Notes: generated from the letters alone by a model not told the origin. A stretch of 64,000 bases of DNA from JAKPAM01 sp047601745 (GCA_047601745.1 JASGIS010000001.1:6572001-6636000); one strand, 5' to 3'; positions 44,474 through 53,043 are shown, counted from the stretch's first letter. Translations and numbers: made by a program.

Positions 44474-45883
44474 GTGAAGCGCTACGAGATCCTCGCCCAG
44501 GACGTGGCCCAGTCGATCGTATCGGGCCGCCTGCGTCCCGGAGACCGCCTCCCGTCGGTGCGCGAGACCAGCCGCGCCCGTGGCGTCAGTCCGTCGACGG
44601 TGTTCGAGGCGTTCTATCTGCTCGAAGCGCGCGGACTCATCGAGGCGCGGCCGCGATCGGGATACTTCGTCAGCCACAGCGTGGCCCGGCAGGCCGAGCC
44701 GGCCGCTTCCACGCCGGAGGTCGAGGAGCGCGACGTCAAGATATCGGACCTGGTGTTCCAGGTGCTCGGCCACGTAAGCAATCGCTCGATGGTGCCGCTG
44801 GGATCGGCGTTCCTGAGCCCCACGCTGTTCCCGCTCGACAAGCTGGCACTCGCGCTAGGCAAGGCAGCGCGGAACCTGGATCCGTGGCGCACTGTCGAAG
44901 ACTTGTCGGCGGGCAGCGCCGAACTGCGCCGACAGATCGGGCTGCGCTATTTGAGCCTGGGATGCGGCGTCGACGCCGACGAACTGGTCATCACCAATGG
45001 CGCCATGGAGGCACTGAACCTGTGCCTCGAAGCGGTGACCCGCCCGGGCGATCTGGTCGCCGTCGAGTCGCCGACGTTCTACGCGGCATTGCAGGCGCTG
45101 GAACGGCGCGGCCTGAAGGCCGTCGAGGTGGCCACGCATCCGCGTACCGGCGTCGACGTCGCGGCGCTTGCGGCCGTGCTCGAGCGCCATCCGGTCAAGG
45201 CGTGCTGGCTGATGCCCAACTTCCAGAATCCGCTGGGCAGTCTGATGCCGGACGAGACCAAGCAGGCGCTCGTGGCGCTGCTGGCGCGGCACGAAGTGCC
45301 GCTGATCGAGGACGACGTCTACGGCGAGCTGTACTTCGGTACGCAGAAGCCGCGCCCGGCCAAGGTCTGGGACGAGACCGGCTCGGTCATGCACTGCGGC
45401 TCGTTCTCCAAAACGCTGGCACCGGGGTACCGTATCGGATGGGTGGCGGCAGGACGCTTCGCGCGCGAAGTGGGGCGACGCAAGTTGATGAGTTCGCTGG
45501 CCGCACCGTTGCCGTCGCAGGAAGGCCTCAGCCTGTACCTGCGGCACGGCGGCTACGATCGCCACCTGCGCCAGTTGCGCCAGGCGCTCGTCCAGCAGCG
45601 GCAGGTGATGCTGCGCGCCCTCGCGCGATGGTTTCCGAGCGGCACGCGCGTCACGCAGCCCGAAGGCGGCTACTTCATCTGGGTCGAGCTGCCGCCTGCC
45701 GTCGACGCGCTGGCGCTGCACCGGCTCGCGCTATCGCACGACATCAGTCTGGCGCCCGGACACCTGTTCTCGGCCGACCATCGCTACCGGCATCACGTGC
45801 GCATCAATTTCGGGCACCCGGACAACGCGCGCGTCGAAGCCGCGCTCAAGACCGTCGGACAGATCGCCAAGGCGCTCGCCTGA
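44474..45883 (+). CDS. MocR-type regulator (GntR HTH fused to aminotransferase domain)
   Basis: A 469-residue protein. The N-terminal GntR winged helix (GRLRPGDRLPSVRETSRARG, then VSPSTVFEAFYLLEARGLIE) is followed by a fold-type I aminotransferase-like domain with NGAMEALNLCLEAV, MPNFQNPLGSLMP, IEDDVYGELYF and the PLP Lys in SFSKTLAPGYRIGW. MocR proteins sense PLP or an amino compound. The start is GTG 44474, with no better ATG in frame. It is divergent from the DUF2970-cytochrome-cio unit and probably controls it or itself. Confidence 0.92.
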   Translation: MKRYEILAQDVAQSIVSGRLRPGDRLPSVRETSRARGVSPSTVFEAFYLLEARGLIEARPRSGYFVSHSVARQAEPAASTPEVEERDVKISDLVFQVLGHVSNRSMVPLGSAFLSPTLFPLDKLALALGKAARNLDPWRTVEDLSAGSAELRRQIGLRYLSLGCGVDADELVITNGAMEALNLCLEAVTRPGDLVAVESPTFYAALQALERRGLKAVEVATHPRTGVDVAALAAVLERHPVKACWLMPNFQNPLGSLMPDETKQALVALLARHEVPLIEDDVYGELYFGTQKPRPAKVWDETGSVMHCGSFSKTLAPGYRIGWVAAGRFAREVGRRKLMSSLAAPLPSQEGLSLYLRHGGYDRHLRQLRQALVQQRQVMLRALARWFPSGTRVTQPEGGYFIWVELPPAVDALALHRLALSHDISLAPGHLFSADHRYRHHVRINFGHPDNARVEAALKTVGQIAKALA

Positions 45884-45897
45884 GCGTCTCCGCGACC

Positions 45898-46005
45898 TTA
45901 CGGCAGCCCCCGGACCAGCAGGAGCAGGACACTGGTTGCGATCGCATTCAGGCCCATCGCCAATGCAGCGAATCCAACCGCCGTCTCGCTGATCCGGAAG
46001 GCCGG
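45898..46005 (-). pseudogene. LrgB/CidB-type membrane protein, C-terminal fragment
   Basis: On the minus strand the frame ends AFRISETAVGFAALAMGLNA, then IATSVLLLLVRGLP and a TAA at 45898-45900. This resembles the last helix of LrgB-family proteins (AGAFAGLALGLNG pattern). Nothing upstream continues the family, so only the tail remains. It is one of several gene fragments in 45.9-47.2 kb. Confidence 0.5.
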
Positions 46006-46107
46006 CCGGGCGGGACAACGCAGGGTCGCCGTCGCAGTTGAAGCAGCTTGCTGCGACAGTGCGCGGCGGCGACGTGTCTCGAGAGATTGGCCGCCAGCGT
46101 GGGCCCT

Positions 46108-46296
46108 TCATAGCTTGACAACGGCGCGTGCCGCAGCGCCCGCCAGGCCGCCGCGAAAGGCTTCCTTCGTGCCGTTGCGCCGGAACACCGCGAAGGGCAG
46201 GTTCTGGATTGGGAAGTCCGTGCCCGGTGCATTGGCCGATTCGAGCCAACTGCGAGCATTGACGTCGTGGGTGTGGTTCAGTTCTGTGGTGTTCAT
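46108..46296 (-). pseudogene. Fumarylacetoacetase-like gene, N-terminal fragment
   Basis: A 62-codon frame begins MNTTELNHTHDVNARSWLES, then ANAPGTDFPIQNLPFAVFRR. This matches the N-terminal domain of fumarylacetoacetases (NAPGTDFPIQNLPFGVF pattern). After KEAFRGG the sequence departs from the family and stops at 46108, so about 85 percent of the gene is gone. Its ATG overlaps the TGA of the cyclase gene, so it was once translated in the same operon. Confidence 0.75.
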
Positions 46297-47102
46297 GCTG
46301 CCGTTGCCTGCAATACGTCGTCGAAGATCGCGACCGCACGGGTCCAGCCGGCGGACGCGCCACGGATCTTGTGCGGGAAGCAACTGATGAAGAAGCCATC
46401 GGGCGGCAGCGCCTCCAGGTTGTGCAGCTTCTCGATGTGGCAGTAACCGATATCGCGGCCGGCCTTGTGGCCTTCCCAGATCAGCGAAGCGTCGTGCGTC
46501 TCGCCGTACTTCTTCGCGGTGTGGACGAAAGGCGCGTCCCAACTCCACGCGTCGGTGCCCGTGAGGCGCACACCGCGTTCCAGCAGGAACATGGTCGCCT
46601 CGTAGCCCATGCCGCAGCCGGCGCTCACGTAGTCGTCGTGTCCGTAGCGCGAGCCGGCGCGCGTGTTGACCACCACGATCTCCAGCGGCTTGAGTTCGTG
46701 GCCGATGCGCGTGAGTTCGGCTTCCACGTCGGCGGCGGTGACGACGTACCCGTCCGCGAAGTGGCGGAAGTCCAACTTCACGCCCGGCTGGAAGCACCAC
46801 TCCAGCGGCACGTCGTGGATGGCGATGGCGGGCTTTTTCTCGCCCAGCGCCTTGTCCATCGTGGAGTGAAAGTGGTAAGGCGCGTCCAGGTGCGTGCCGT
46901 TGTGGGTGGATAGCTGCACCCGCTCCACCGCCCAGCCTTCGCCGTCGGTCAGGTCCTCCTTCTTCAGGCCGGGGAAGAAGGGCGCGATCTGCTCGAAGGT
47001 GTTCTCATGTGTGAAGTACTCGATCTTCGGCCCGAAGGGCGGTGGATCGGAAAGAACGTCGTTCTCGAGAAAAATCGATAGGTCAACGAATTTGCGTGGC
47101 AC
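46293..47102 (-). CDS. Cyclase-family metal-dependent hydrolase (kynurenine formamidase-like)
   Basis: A 269-residue protein of the PF04199 cyclase family. The metal site is STHNGTHLDAPYHFHSTMD (HxGTHxDxPxHF). NTRAGSRYGHDDYVSAG and LTGTDAWSWDAPFVHTAKKY resemble the larger members that hydrolyse ring amides or lactones. The start is a GTG at 47102 behind AAGGAG. It was once followed by a fumarylacetoacetase-like gene, so it may have belonged to an aromatic-compound degradation operon. The natural substrate is unknown. Confidence 0.88.
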   Translation of the reverse strand: MPRKFVDLSIFLENDVLSDPPPFGPKIEYFTHENTFEQIAPFFPGLKKEDLTDGEGWAVERVQLSTHNGTHLDAPYHFHSTMDKALGEKKPAIAIHDVPLEWCFQPGVKLDFRHFADGYVVTAADVEAELTRIGHELKPLEIVVVNTRAGSRYGHDDYVSAGCGMGYEATMFLLERGVRLTGTDAWSWDAPFVHTAKKYGETHDASLIWEGHKAGRDIGYCHIEKLHNLEALPPDGFFISCFPHKIRGASAGWTRAVAIFDDVLQATAA

Positions 47103-47103
47103 G

Positions 47104-47209
47104 GGCTTCTCCTTCGCGGCTCGTCTTGCGGATACGCGGAAGCATCCTGCGCGCGGGCCTCCGTCAGCACGGCGGCCGCCAGCGCAACACTCAGGATCAG
47201 GGGTTTCAT
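47104..47209 (-). pseudogene. Bug/TctC binding-protein remnant (signal peptide only)
   Basis: From ATG 47209 the frame reads MKPLILSVALAAAVLTEARA, then QDASAYPQ, a clean signal peptide and the first mature residues of a Bug-type protein. It then runs out of frame into the ribosome-binding region and start of the cyclase gene. The ATG overlaps the TetR stop by 4 bp. The rest of the gene was deleted. Confidence 0.55.
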
Positions 47210-47949
47210 GAACTGTCCTTCCGGGACGCGGCTCTCTTTCGAGGAGAGGCGGACGTGCGGCCGGTGCGAGGTCGGGGAAACGCGGTGCGCAGGCCGCCGA
47301 CGATGAAGTTCACCAGCAGCACACCAGCAGCCGGATCTGCGGGAGTGTTCTCTCCGCGCGAGAGACGCTCCACCCGCGTGTCCTTCAGATGGTGCAGCAG
47401 CGCGCCCAACGCAAACTGGTAGCCCCACGCCACCTGTCCCCGCGTGGCATGCGGCAGGGCGCGGTGAAGTGCGTCAATGAAGGCATGAGCCAGTGGGTCG
47501 AAGTAGCGGCGCAGCACTCGGTCGGACTCCTCGATGGAGTGCGATAGCTCGCGCGCCACCAGTCGCGCGTAGTACTCGCCCTCGCTGCTCGCGCGCAAGG
47601 CCAGCACCGGCGCGGTGAAGGCCTCGATGATTCGCGGCAGCGTACGCGTATCGGCAGGGTTGATGGGGATCTCAGCCAGGGCAGTCAATCGCGCTTCGAT
47701 GGTCGGGCTCCAGTGCTCGAAGATGGCCTCGAAAAGCGCGCCCTTCGGGCCGAAGTAGTAACCCAGCAGAGCTACCTGCACGCCCGCTTCGTCGGCGATC
47801 TGGCGCACGCTTACCGCGTGGTAGCCGTGGCGGGCGAACAGCTTCTCGGCCGCCAGAAGGATGGCCATGCGACGGTCAGGGCGCAGCTCGGCCGACTCGG
47901 CGCGAGCAGGGAGTCGAGGACGGCTGCCGGCGGGAGCCACGGCGTTCAT
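47206..47949 (-). CDS. TetR-family transcriptional regulator
   Basis: A 247-residue regulator. The N-terminal HTH is clear: RMAILLAAEKLFARHGYHAV, then SVRQIADEAGVQVALLGYYFGPKGAL. The C-terminal ligand domain (ARLVARELSHSIEESDRVLRRYF and so on) resembles CecR/YbiH-type members. ATG 47949 is preferred; ATG 47985 would place the start inside the AT-rich operator-like region. It is divergent from a Bug gene and heads the cyclase operon. Confidence 0.9.
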   Translation of the reverse strand: MNAVAPAGSRPRLPARAESAELRPDRRMAILLAAEKLFARHGYHAVSVRQIADEAGVQVALLGYYFGPKGALFEAIFEHWSPTIEARLTALAEIPINPADTRTLPRIIEAFTAPVLALRASSEGEYYARLVARELSHSIEESDRVLRRYFDPLAHAFIDALHRALPHATRGQVAWGYQFALGALLHHLKDTRVERLSRGENTPADPAAGVLLVNFIVGGLRTAFPRPRTGRTSASPRKRAASRKDSS

Positions 47950-47962
47950 GGCCGGATTATGC

Positions 47963-47995
47963 GATTGTATAAATTTTTTAGTCATTCGTATAAAC
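47963..47995. promoter_or_regulatory. AT-rich direct repeat, candidate TetR operator
   Basis: ATTGTATAAA (from 47964) and ATTCGTATAAA (from 47984) repeat with starts 20 bp apart, around a TTTTTTA tract just upstream of the tetR start. The stretch is clearly AT-richer than the region around it. The location between divergent tetR and Bug genes suits an operator overlapping promoters. The repeat is direct rather than the usual inverted form, so this is tentative. Confidence 0.35.
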
Positions 47996-48138
47996 CCGAT
48001 TGTGGCTGCGCGGCGGTGCGCGCGAGAATTCGTAGCAACGCCAGGATTTTCCCTCGCCGACCGAGGCCCGAAATCTTAGTCAGGGCCGCTGTCGTCGGGG
48101 GTTATGGAGATGCGGTCCGCTAGGTCAATGCATGCTCG

Positions 48139-49113
48139 ATGAGGTATGGATACGTGCAAAGAAGACGCTTTCTTTCGTCGGTCGGATGCCTTTCGGTTGC
48201 TCCTGCCGTCTGGGCGCAATCGCTTCCCGAGACCACCAGAATCGTGCTGCCTTTCTCGGGAGGCAATCCGCTGGATGCATCCGTCAGGTTGCTTGCGGAC
48301 TCCCTGCGAAAAGTATCTTCGCGTAACTACATCGTCGATAACAAGCCTGGTGCGGGCGCGCTGATCGGCTCGGCCGACGTCGCGAAATCAAAGCCCGACG
48401 GGTCGACTCTCCTATACACGACCGGCGGGCACACGACGAACGCGGCGATCCGTTCCAAGATGCCCTACGACTCCATCAAGGACTTCACGCCCATCACGCA
48501 GTTGTCCGTCTCGCCGGGGTTCGTACTCTTGGTCGGCGCCAACTCGCCCTACAAGACGCTGACCGAGTTCCTGGCCCAGGCACGCAAGCAACCCAACACG
48601 CTCACCTATGCGTCGGCCGGCAATGGAAACACCACCCACATCGTCGGCGCTCTATTTGCGCGCTCGGCCAATGCCGAGCTGCTGCACGTCCCTTATAAAA
48701 CCTCTTCCACCCTCGATGTGACGAGTGGGCGTGTGGACTGCACTTTCCTGGGATCCGCACTCGCGAAGCCCCTGATCGACAGCGGCCAAATGAGGGGGCT
48801 GGCGATCTCGGGCCCAGAGAGGGCGGCAAGTCTGCCTCAGATCCCCACGCTGACGGAGCAAGGCATCAACGGCGTGAATATTCCTGCCTGGGGTGGAATC
48901 CTGGGGCCTCGGGGGATGAGCGACGACTTGGTCAACACGCTTCACACGAACATCAAGGCAGCCGTGGCGGATCCTGCATACGTGACCGGCATGCAGAAGT
49001 TTGGTGACTCCACCTTTGTTGTCACGCCGCCAAAAGTTTTCGCAGCCTACCTGAAGAGCGAGATCGACCGGTACAAGAAGGTTCTTCCTCCATTGAACAT
49101 TTCGATGGACTGA
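48139..49113 (+). CDS. Bug/TctC-family periplasmic solute-binding protein
   Basis: A 324-residue orphan tricarboxylate-type binding protein. The export signal has YVQRRRFLSSVGCLSVAPAVW (twin-arginine-like) with cleavage near WAQSLPE. Family segments are IVLPFSGGNPLDASVRLLAD, IVDNKPGAGALIGSADVAKS, LTYASAGNGNTTHIVGALF, VPYKTSSTLDVTSGRVDCTF and PTLTEQGINGVNI. The ribosome-binding site before ATG 48139 is weak. It is followed after 47 bp by a CocE-type hydrolase gene. GC content is lower than in the core. Confidence 0.92.
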   Translation: MRYGYVQRRRFLSSVGCLSVAPAVWAQSLPETTRIVLPFSGGNPLDASVRLLADSLRKVSSRNYIVDNKPGAGALIGSADVAKSKPDGSTLLYTTGGHTTNAAIRSKMPYDSIKDFTPITQLSVSPGFVLLVGANSPYKTLTEFLAQARKQPNTLTYASAGNGNTTHIVGALFARSANAELLHVPYKTSSTLDVTSGRVDCTFLGSALAKPLIDSGQMRGLAISGPERAASLPQIPTLTEQGINGVNIPAWGGILGPRGMSDDLVNTLHTNIKAAVADPAYVTGMQKFGDSTFVVTPPKVFAAYLKSEIDRYKKVLPPLNISMD

Positions 49114-49160
49114 TAGCCCGCCCCCCACACCCCACGTTTCATCATCCGAGGAAAACTGAA

Positions 49161-50852
49161 ATGATCGTCGAAAAAGACATCGCCATACCCCTGTCTGATG
49201 GCGCAGTGGTCTACTGCAACGTCTTTCGACCTGCCGATGGCGGGCCACATCCGGTTTTGATGACCCATGGGCCCTACGGCAAGGATGCGCATTTCCAAGA
49301 TGCCTTCACTCCGGCGTGGGATGTCTTGAAGAGTCTTTATCCCGGTTTGGACACCGATGGCTCGAGCGGACGGTACCTTCGCTGGGAGACGCCCGATCCC
49401 GACCGGTGGGTGCCCAAGGGCTACGTCGTGATTGCCGTGGACAGCCGCGGCGCGGGTAAGTCTCCGGGTGTGCTCAATCCTCATTCGCCGCGAGAGACAC
49501 AGGACTATTACGAATGCATCGAATGGGCCGGAGTTCAGCCTTGGAGCAATGGCAAGATCGGCTTGCTGGGTATTTCCTACTACGGCATCAACCAGTGGAA
49601 GGTCGCAGCGATGAGGCCCCCGCACCTGGCCGCAATCTGTCCATGGGAGGGCTGTACGGATCCGTATCGTGACCAGACCTACCACGGCGGAATTTTCAGC
49701 AACACCTTCGGGGCACTGTGGTGGGATCGCCAGATCATTCCGATCCAGAACGGGAATGCAAAGACGCACTATTTCGACCGCGATACGGGCAAGCCGCCCA
49801 CCGGCGCTCCCTTGGACGACGCGAGCTTGGCGGCCAACCGTGTGAATATGGTCAGTGACCGTGTGCTGCACCCCTTCGACGATGAATGGCATGCCGAAAG
49901 GCGTGCTGACCTTTCCAAGATTCAGGTGCCGGTGCTGTCGGCAGGCAATTGGGGCGGCATGGGCCTGCACTTGCGGGGCAACGTCGAAGGCTTCATGGGT
50001 GCGGGCAGCGAGGAAAAGTGGCTGGAGATGCACGGTGGCACGCACTATGAAAGCTTCTTCCTGCCGGAATTCATCGAGCTGCAGCAGCGCTTCTTCGACT
50101 GCTACTTGAAAGGCATCGACAACGGCTGGAAGAACGAACCCAGGGTCTTGCTGAATATCCGGCACCCCGGCGACCACTTCGAGTTGCGCAAGGAGAACGA
50201 ATGGCCATTGGCGCGCACTCGCTGGACGCCTTTCTATCTCCACACCGAGGCTGCTTCGCTGGACCAGGCTCTTCCCCGGAAAGAAGCGGAGTCCGCGTAC
50301 AACGGCCTGGACTGGGGGATCGAGTTGTCCACACCGCCCATGGTCGAAGCCACCGAGATAACCGGGCCTGTGGTCGCGAATCTCTGGGTGAAATCCGAGA
50401 GCACCGACATGGACGTGTTCCTGACGTTGCGCGCATTCGATCCCGATGGCAAAGAGGTTTCGTTCAGAGGTGCCACCGATCCCGCCGTGCCGGTGGCGCA
50501 AGGGTGGCTCAGGGCCTCCCACCGTGCGACTGACACCGAGAAGTCTCGACCCTGGCGTCCTTTTCACAAGCACGACAAGGCGGAGCCACTGGTGCCTGGA
50601 CAGCCGTACAAGATCGCAGTGGAAATCTGGCCTACGTGTGTCGTGCTGCCCAAAGGCTACCGGCTCACCCTGCGGATCGATGGCAAGGACTTCCAGAGAG
50701 AAGGTGGCGTGATGTTCCGCCGGGGATCCGGCCCGTTTCTGCATACCGATCCCAAGGATCGGAAGCCGGAGATATTCGGGGCACGCAACTTCATCCTGTC
50801 AGGCGGCCAGTTCGACTCGCACTTGGTGCTTCCGATCATTCCCGGAGGCTGA
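49161..50852 (+). CDS. CocE/NonD-type hydrolase (peptidase S15 family)
   Basis: A 563-residue alpha/beta hydrolase. The N-terminal catalytic domain has VYCNVFRPADGGPHPVLMTH, VIAVDSRGAGKSPG and the nucleophile in LLGISYYGINQWK (GxSYxG). The catalytic His is probably in EMHGGTHYESFF. The C-terminal jelly-roll (X-Pro dipeptidyl-peptidase domain, about residues 370-560) ends with YRLTLRIDGKDFQ. Such enzymes cleave esters or amides, for example cocaine esterase. AGGAAA precedes ATG 49161. It may act on a compound related to the ligand of the upstream Bug protein. Confidence 0.92.
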   Translation: MIVEKDIAIPLSDGAVVYCNVFRPADGGPHPVLMTHGPYGKDAHFQDAFTPAWDVLKSLYPGLDTDGSSGRYLRWETPDPDRWVPKGYVVIAVDSRGAGKSPGVLNPHSPRETQDYYECIEWAGVQPWSNGKIGLLGISYYGINQWKVAAMRPPHLAAICPWEGCTDPYRDQTYHGGIFSNTFGALWWDRQIIPIQNGNAKTHYFDRDTGKPPTGAPLDDASLAANRVNMVSDRVLHPFDDEWHAERRADLSKIQVPVLSAGNWGGMGLHLRGNVEGFMGAGSEEKWLEMHGGTHYESFFLPEFIELQQRFFDCYLKGIDNGWKNEPRVLLNIRHPGDHFELRKENEWPLARTRWTPFYLHTEAASLDQALPRKEAESAYNGLDWGIELSTPPMVEATEITGPVVANLWVKSESTDMDVFLTLRAFDPDGKEVSFRGATDPAVPVAQGWLRASHRATDTEKSRPWRPFHKHDKAEPLVPGQPYKIAVEIWPTCVVLPKGYRLTLRIDGKDFQREGGVMFRRGSGPFLHTDPKDRKPEIFGARNFILSGGQFDSHLVLPIIPGG

Positions 50853-50960
50853 TCACGCGCAGACCTACGGCGAGACGGTTGATGCGGCAACTCTGATTCC
50901 GCACATGCCGGAGGCGTTCATGACAGGGGAACGGGGATTCAAGCGCGCGGGTCAGAAACG

Positions 50961-50989
50961 AAAAAGCCGCCTCTGCGAACAGAAGCGGC
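50961..50989 (-). terminator. Rho-independent terminator after tRNA-Leu
   Basis: Read on the minus strand, GCCGCTTCTG-TTCG-CAGAGGCGGC forms a 10-bp stem with a UUCG tetraloop and one G-U pair. It is followed directly by five T residues (A run at 50961-50965 on the plus strand). It lies 10 bp beyond the tRNA 3' end and may also limit read-through toward the CocE gene. Confidence 0.9.
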
Positions 50990-50999
50990 CCTTTCTGAT

Positions 51000-51084
51000 T
51001 GGTGCCCGAGGCCGGACTCGAACCGGCACGCCTCGCGGCGGGGGATTTTGAGTCCCCTGCGTCTACCAATTTCACCACTCGGGC
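51000..51084 (-). tRNA. tRNA-Leu (anticodon CAA)
   Basis: The minus strand reads GCCCGAGTGGTGAAATTGGT, AGACGCAGGGGACTCAAAAT, CCCCCGCCGCGAGGCGTGCC, GGTTCGAGTCCGGCCTCGGG and CACCA. The acceptor arms GCCCGAG/CTCGGGC pair, the T loop is GGTTCGAGTCC, and the anticodon loop CTCAAAA (51046-51052) gives CAA. A long variable arm (GCCGCGAGGC) is present, as expected for a class II tRNA. The CCA end is encoded (51000-51002). Its 3' end faces the accessory region. Confidence 0.95.
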
Positions 51085-51230
51085 AGGTCGCGGCGCCCGC
51101 GAAGAAAGGGGCGCCGGACGGCCGGCTCGCGATGCATGGCGGCAATCAGCGAGCGGGCCGCGAGTGTAGCACGGCCACCGTCGCCGGGACGCGCGCGCCA
51201 CGGCGGCCGCGTGGCCGCCGCGCGACGCGA

Positions 51231-51794
51231 TCAGGAGACGCTGCGCTCGGTGATCAGCAACTGGACCAGTTCGTCGGGCGTCGGGACGACCAGGTAGGCG
51301 TCCGACTCGCCGCCGGACGAGCCGATCTGCATGCCCGCCGACCGGGCGATCGACAGGATCGCCCGATTGGTCGTCAGGAAGTGCATGTACAGGCGCTCGG
51401 TGCCCTGGCGCGATGCCTGGCCGACCGCGTAGCGGAAGATCGCCGCGCCCAGGCCGTGGCCGCGCGCGTCGGACAGCACCGACAGGCCCAGCTCGGCATC
51501 TTTCGGACCCGGAATCAGGTGCCCGATGCCCAGCCAGTCGTGTGAGCCGCGCCGCACTCCATAGACGAACGAGCGATCGAAATCGATCTCGTTGACGTAG
51601 CGTTCGATGTGCGAGTCGTTGACCGGCAACCCGAACCGCAGCCGGCGATCCTCCTGATCCAGCGACAGGAAGTGGTCGCGCAGGGTATCGCGATCGTCCT
51701 CCTGCAACTGCTCGATCAACGTCACCCAGTCGAGGATCCGAGGAGGGATCGTCACGGTCGAAGGGACTGTTTGGATAGACATAGTGGAACCCAT
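51231..51794 (-). CDS. GNAT-family N-acetyltransferase
   Basis: A 187-residue protein with the GNAT fold. The N-terminal region (RDTLRDHFLSLDQEDRRLRF) is a motif of acetyltransferases related to Pat/acetyl-CoA-dependent modifiers. The acetyl-CoA site is LSVLSDARGHGLGAAIFRYA and IARSAGM follows. The start could be ATG 51794 (MGSTMSIQ) or ATG 51782; neither has a clear Shine-Dalgarno. It is a single gene between tRNA-Leu and queA, divergent from queA. The substrate is unknown. Confidence 0.85.
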   Translation of the reverse strand: MGSTMSIQTVPSTVTIPPRILDWVTLIEQLQEDDRDTLRDHFLSLDQEDRRLRFGLPVNDSHIERYVNEIDFDRSFVYGVRRGSHDWLGIGHLIPGPKDAELGLSVLSDARGHGLGAAIFRYAVGQASRQGTERLYMHFLTTNRAILSIARSAGMQIGSSGGESDAYLVVPTPDELVQLLITERSVS

Positions 51795-51981
51795 TCTACG
51801 CTGCGCCCGGTTTGGCAACCGTGACAGATGTTGCTGCGCAACAATCATCATAAATGCTTGAATCAACTATCACTGTCGATAATAAACACGTTGTTTTATG
51901 ATATTTGTTGGTGCGATGCACCATACCTGACACTTGACAGCCGGCGGTTTCAGGCGGACGGACCGGTTATGATCGCGCCCC

Positions 51982-53043
51982 ATGCAGCTCGCCGACTTCG
52001 ATTTCGCCCTGCCGCCCTCGCTGATCGCGCAATTTCCGCCCGCCGAGCGTGGCGCGTCGCGACTGCTCGAGGTCGATCCCCCCCCTTCCGTATCGCTGCG
52101 CGACCGCGTCTTTCGCGACCTGCCGTCGCTGCTCGCGCCCGGCGACCTGCTGGTCGTCAATGACACGCGCGTGATCAAGGCGCGGCTGCTCGGCGTCAAG
52201 GCCGACAGCGGCGGACAGGTCGAGGCGCTGATCGAACGCGTGACCGACACGTTCACCGCGCTGGTCCAGATGCGTGCCAGCAAGACGCCCCGGGACGGCA
52301 CGCGCCTGTCGTGGCGCGCCGGTGCCACCACCGGCGCCGACGCGGGCGCGCGGGTCGTCGGCCGCGCCGGATCGTTCTTCCTGCTCGCCTTCGACGAGCC
52401 GGTGCTGGACGTGCTCGAACGCTGCGGTCATACGCCGCTGCCGCCGTACATCACGCACGCGCCGCAGACCGATGACGAGCAGCGTTATCAGACCGTCTAC
52501 GCGCGCGAACCCGGCGCGGTGGCGGCGCCGACCGCCGGCCTGCATTTCGACGACGCGCTGTTCGACGCGTTGCGCCAGCGGGGCATCGAGCGCGCCGAAC
52601 TGACGCTGCACGTCGGCGCCGGCACGTTCCAGCCGGTGCGCGTCGACGATCTGTCGCAGCATCGGATGCACGTCGAGCACTTCAGCGTTCCCGAGTCGAC
52701 GGTCGAGGCGATCGCACGGACCCGCGCGCGCGGCGGCCGGGTGGTCGCCGTCGGCACGACGACGCTGCGCGCGCTCGAATCGGCAGCCGTCGAGGACGGG
52801 CAGGTGCGAGCCGGCGCCGGCCACACGCAGTTGTTCATCACGCCCGGCTATCGGTTCCGCGTGGTCGACCGGCTGATCACCAATTTCCACCTGCCGCGCT
52901 CGACGCTGCTGATGCTGGTCAGCGCGTTCGCCGGCGTCGAGACGATCCGCGCCGCGTACGCGCACGCGATCGCCGAGCGCTACCGATTCTTCAGTTACGG
53001 CGACGCGATGCTGCTGAGCCGCCAGGAACCCACCGGATGCTGA
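51982..53043 (+). CDS. queA: QueA, S-adenosylmethionine:tRNA ribosyltransferase-isomerase
   Basis: A 353-residue enzyme of queuosine synthesis that transfers and isomerises the ribosyl part of SAM to preQ1 at tRNA position 34. Typical segments are FDFALPPSLIAQFPPAERGA, LLVVNDTRVIKARLLG, PLPPYI, YQTVYAREPGAVAAPTAGLHF, LHVGAGTFQPVR and FHLPRSTLLMLVSAFAG. ATG 51982 has no Shine-Dalgarno, and a TATGAT box lies only 9 bp upstream, so initiation may be leaderless. It overlaps tgt by 7 bp. Confidence 0.97.
   Translation: MQLADFDFALPPSLIAQFPPAERGASRLLEVDPPPSVSLRDRVFRDLPSLLAPGDLLVVNDTRVIKARLLGVKADSGGQVEALIERVTDTFTALVQMRASKTPRDGTRLSWRAGATTGADAGARVVGRAGSFFLLAFDEPVLDVLERCGHTPLPPYITHAPQTDDEQRYQTVYAREPGAVAAPTAGLHFDDALFDALRQRGIERAELTLHVGAGTFQPVRVDDLSQHRMHVEHFSVPESTVEAIARTRARGGRVVAVGTTTLRALESAAVEDGQVRAGAGHTQLFITPGYRFRVVDRLITNFHLPRSTLLMLVSAFAGVETIRAAYAHAIAERYRFFSYGDAMLLSRQEPTGC

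Noticed and set aside
51934..51973. TTGACA (51934) and TATGAT (51968) as one sigma-70 promoter for queA
   Set aside because: The spacer would be 28 bp, far outside the 16-18 bp range.
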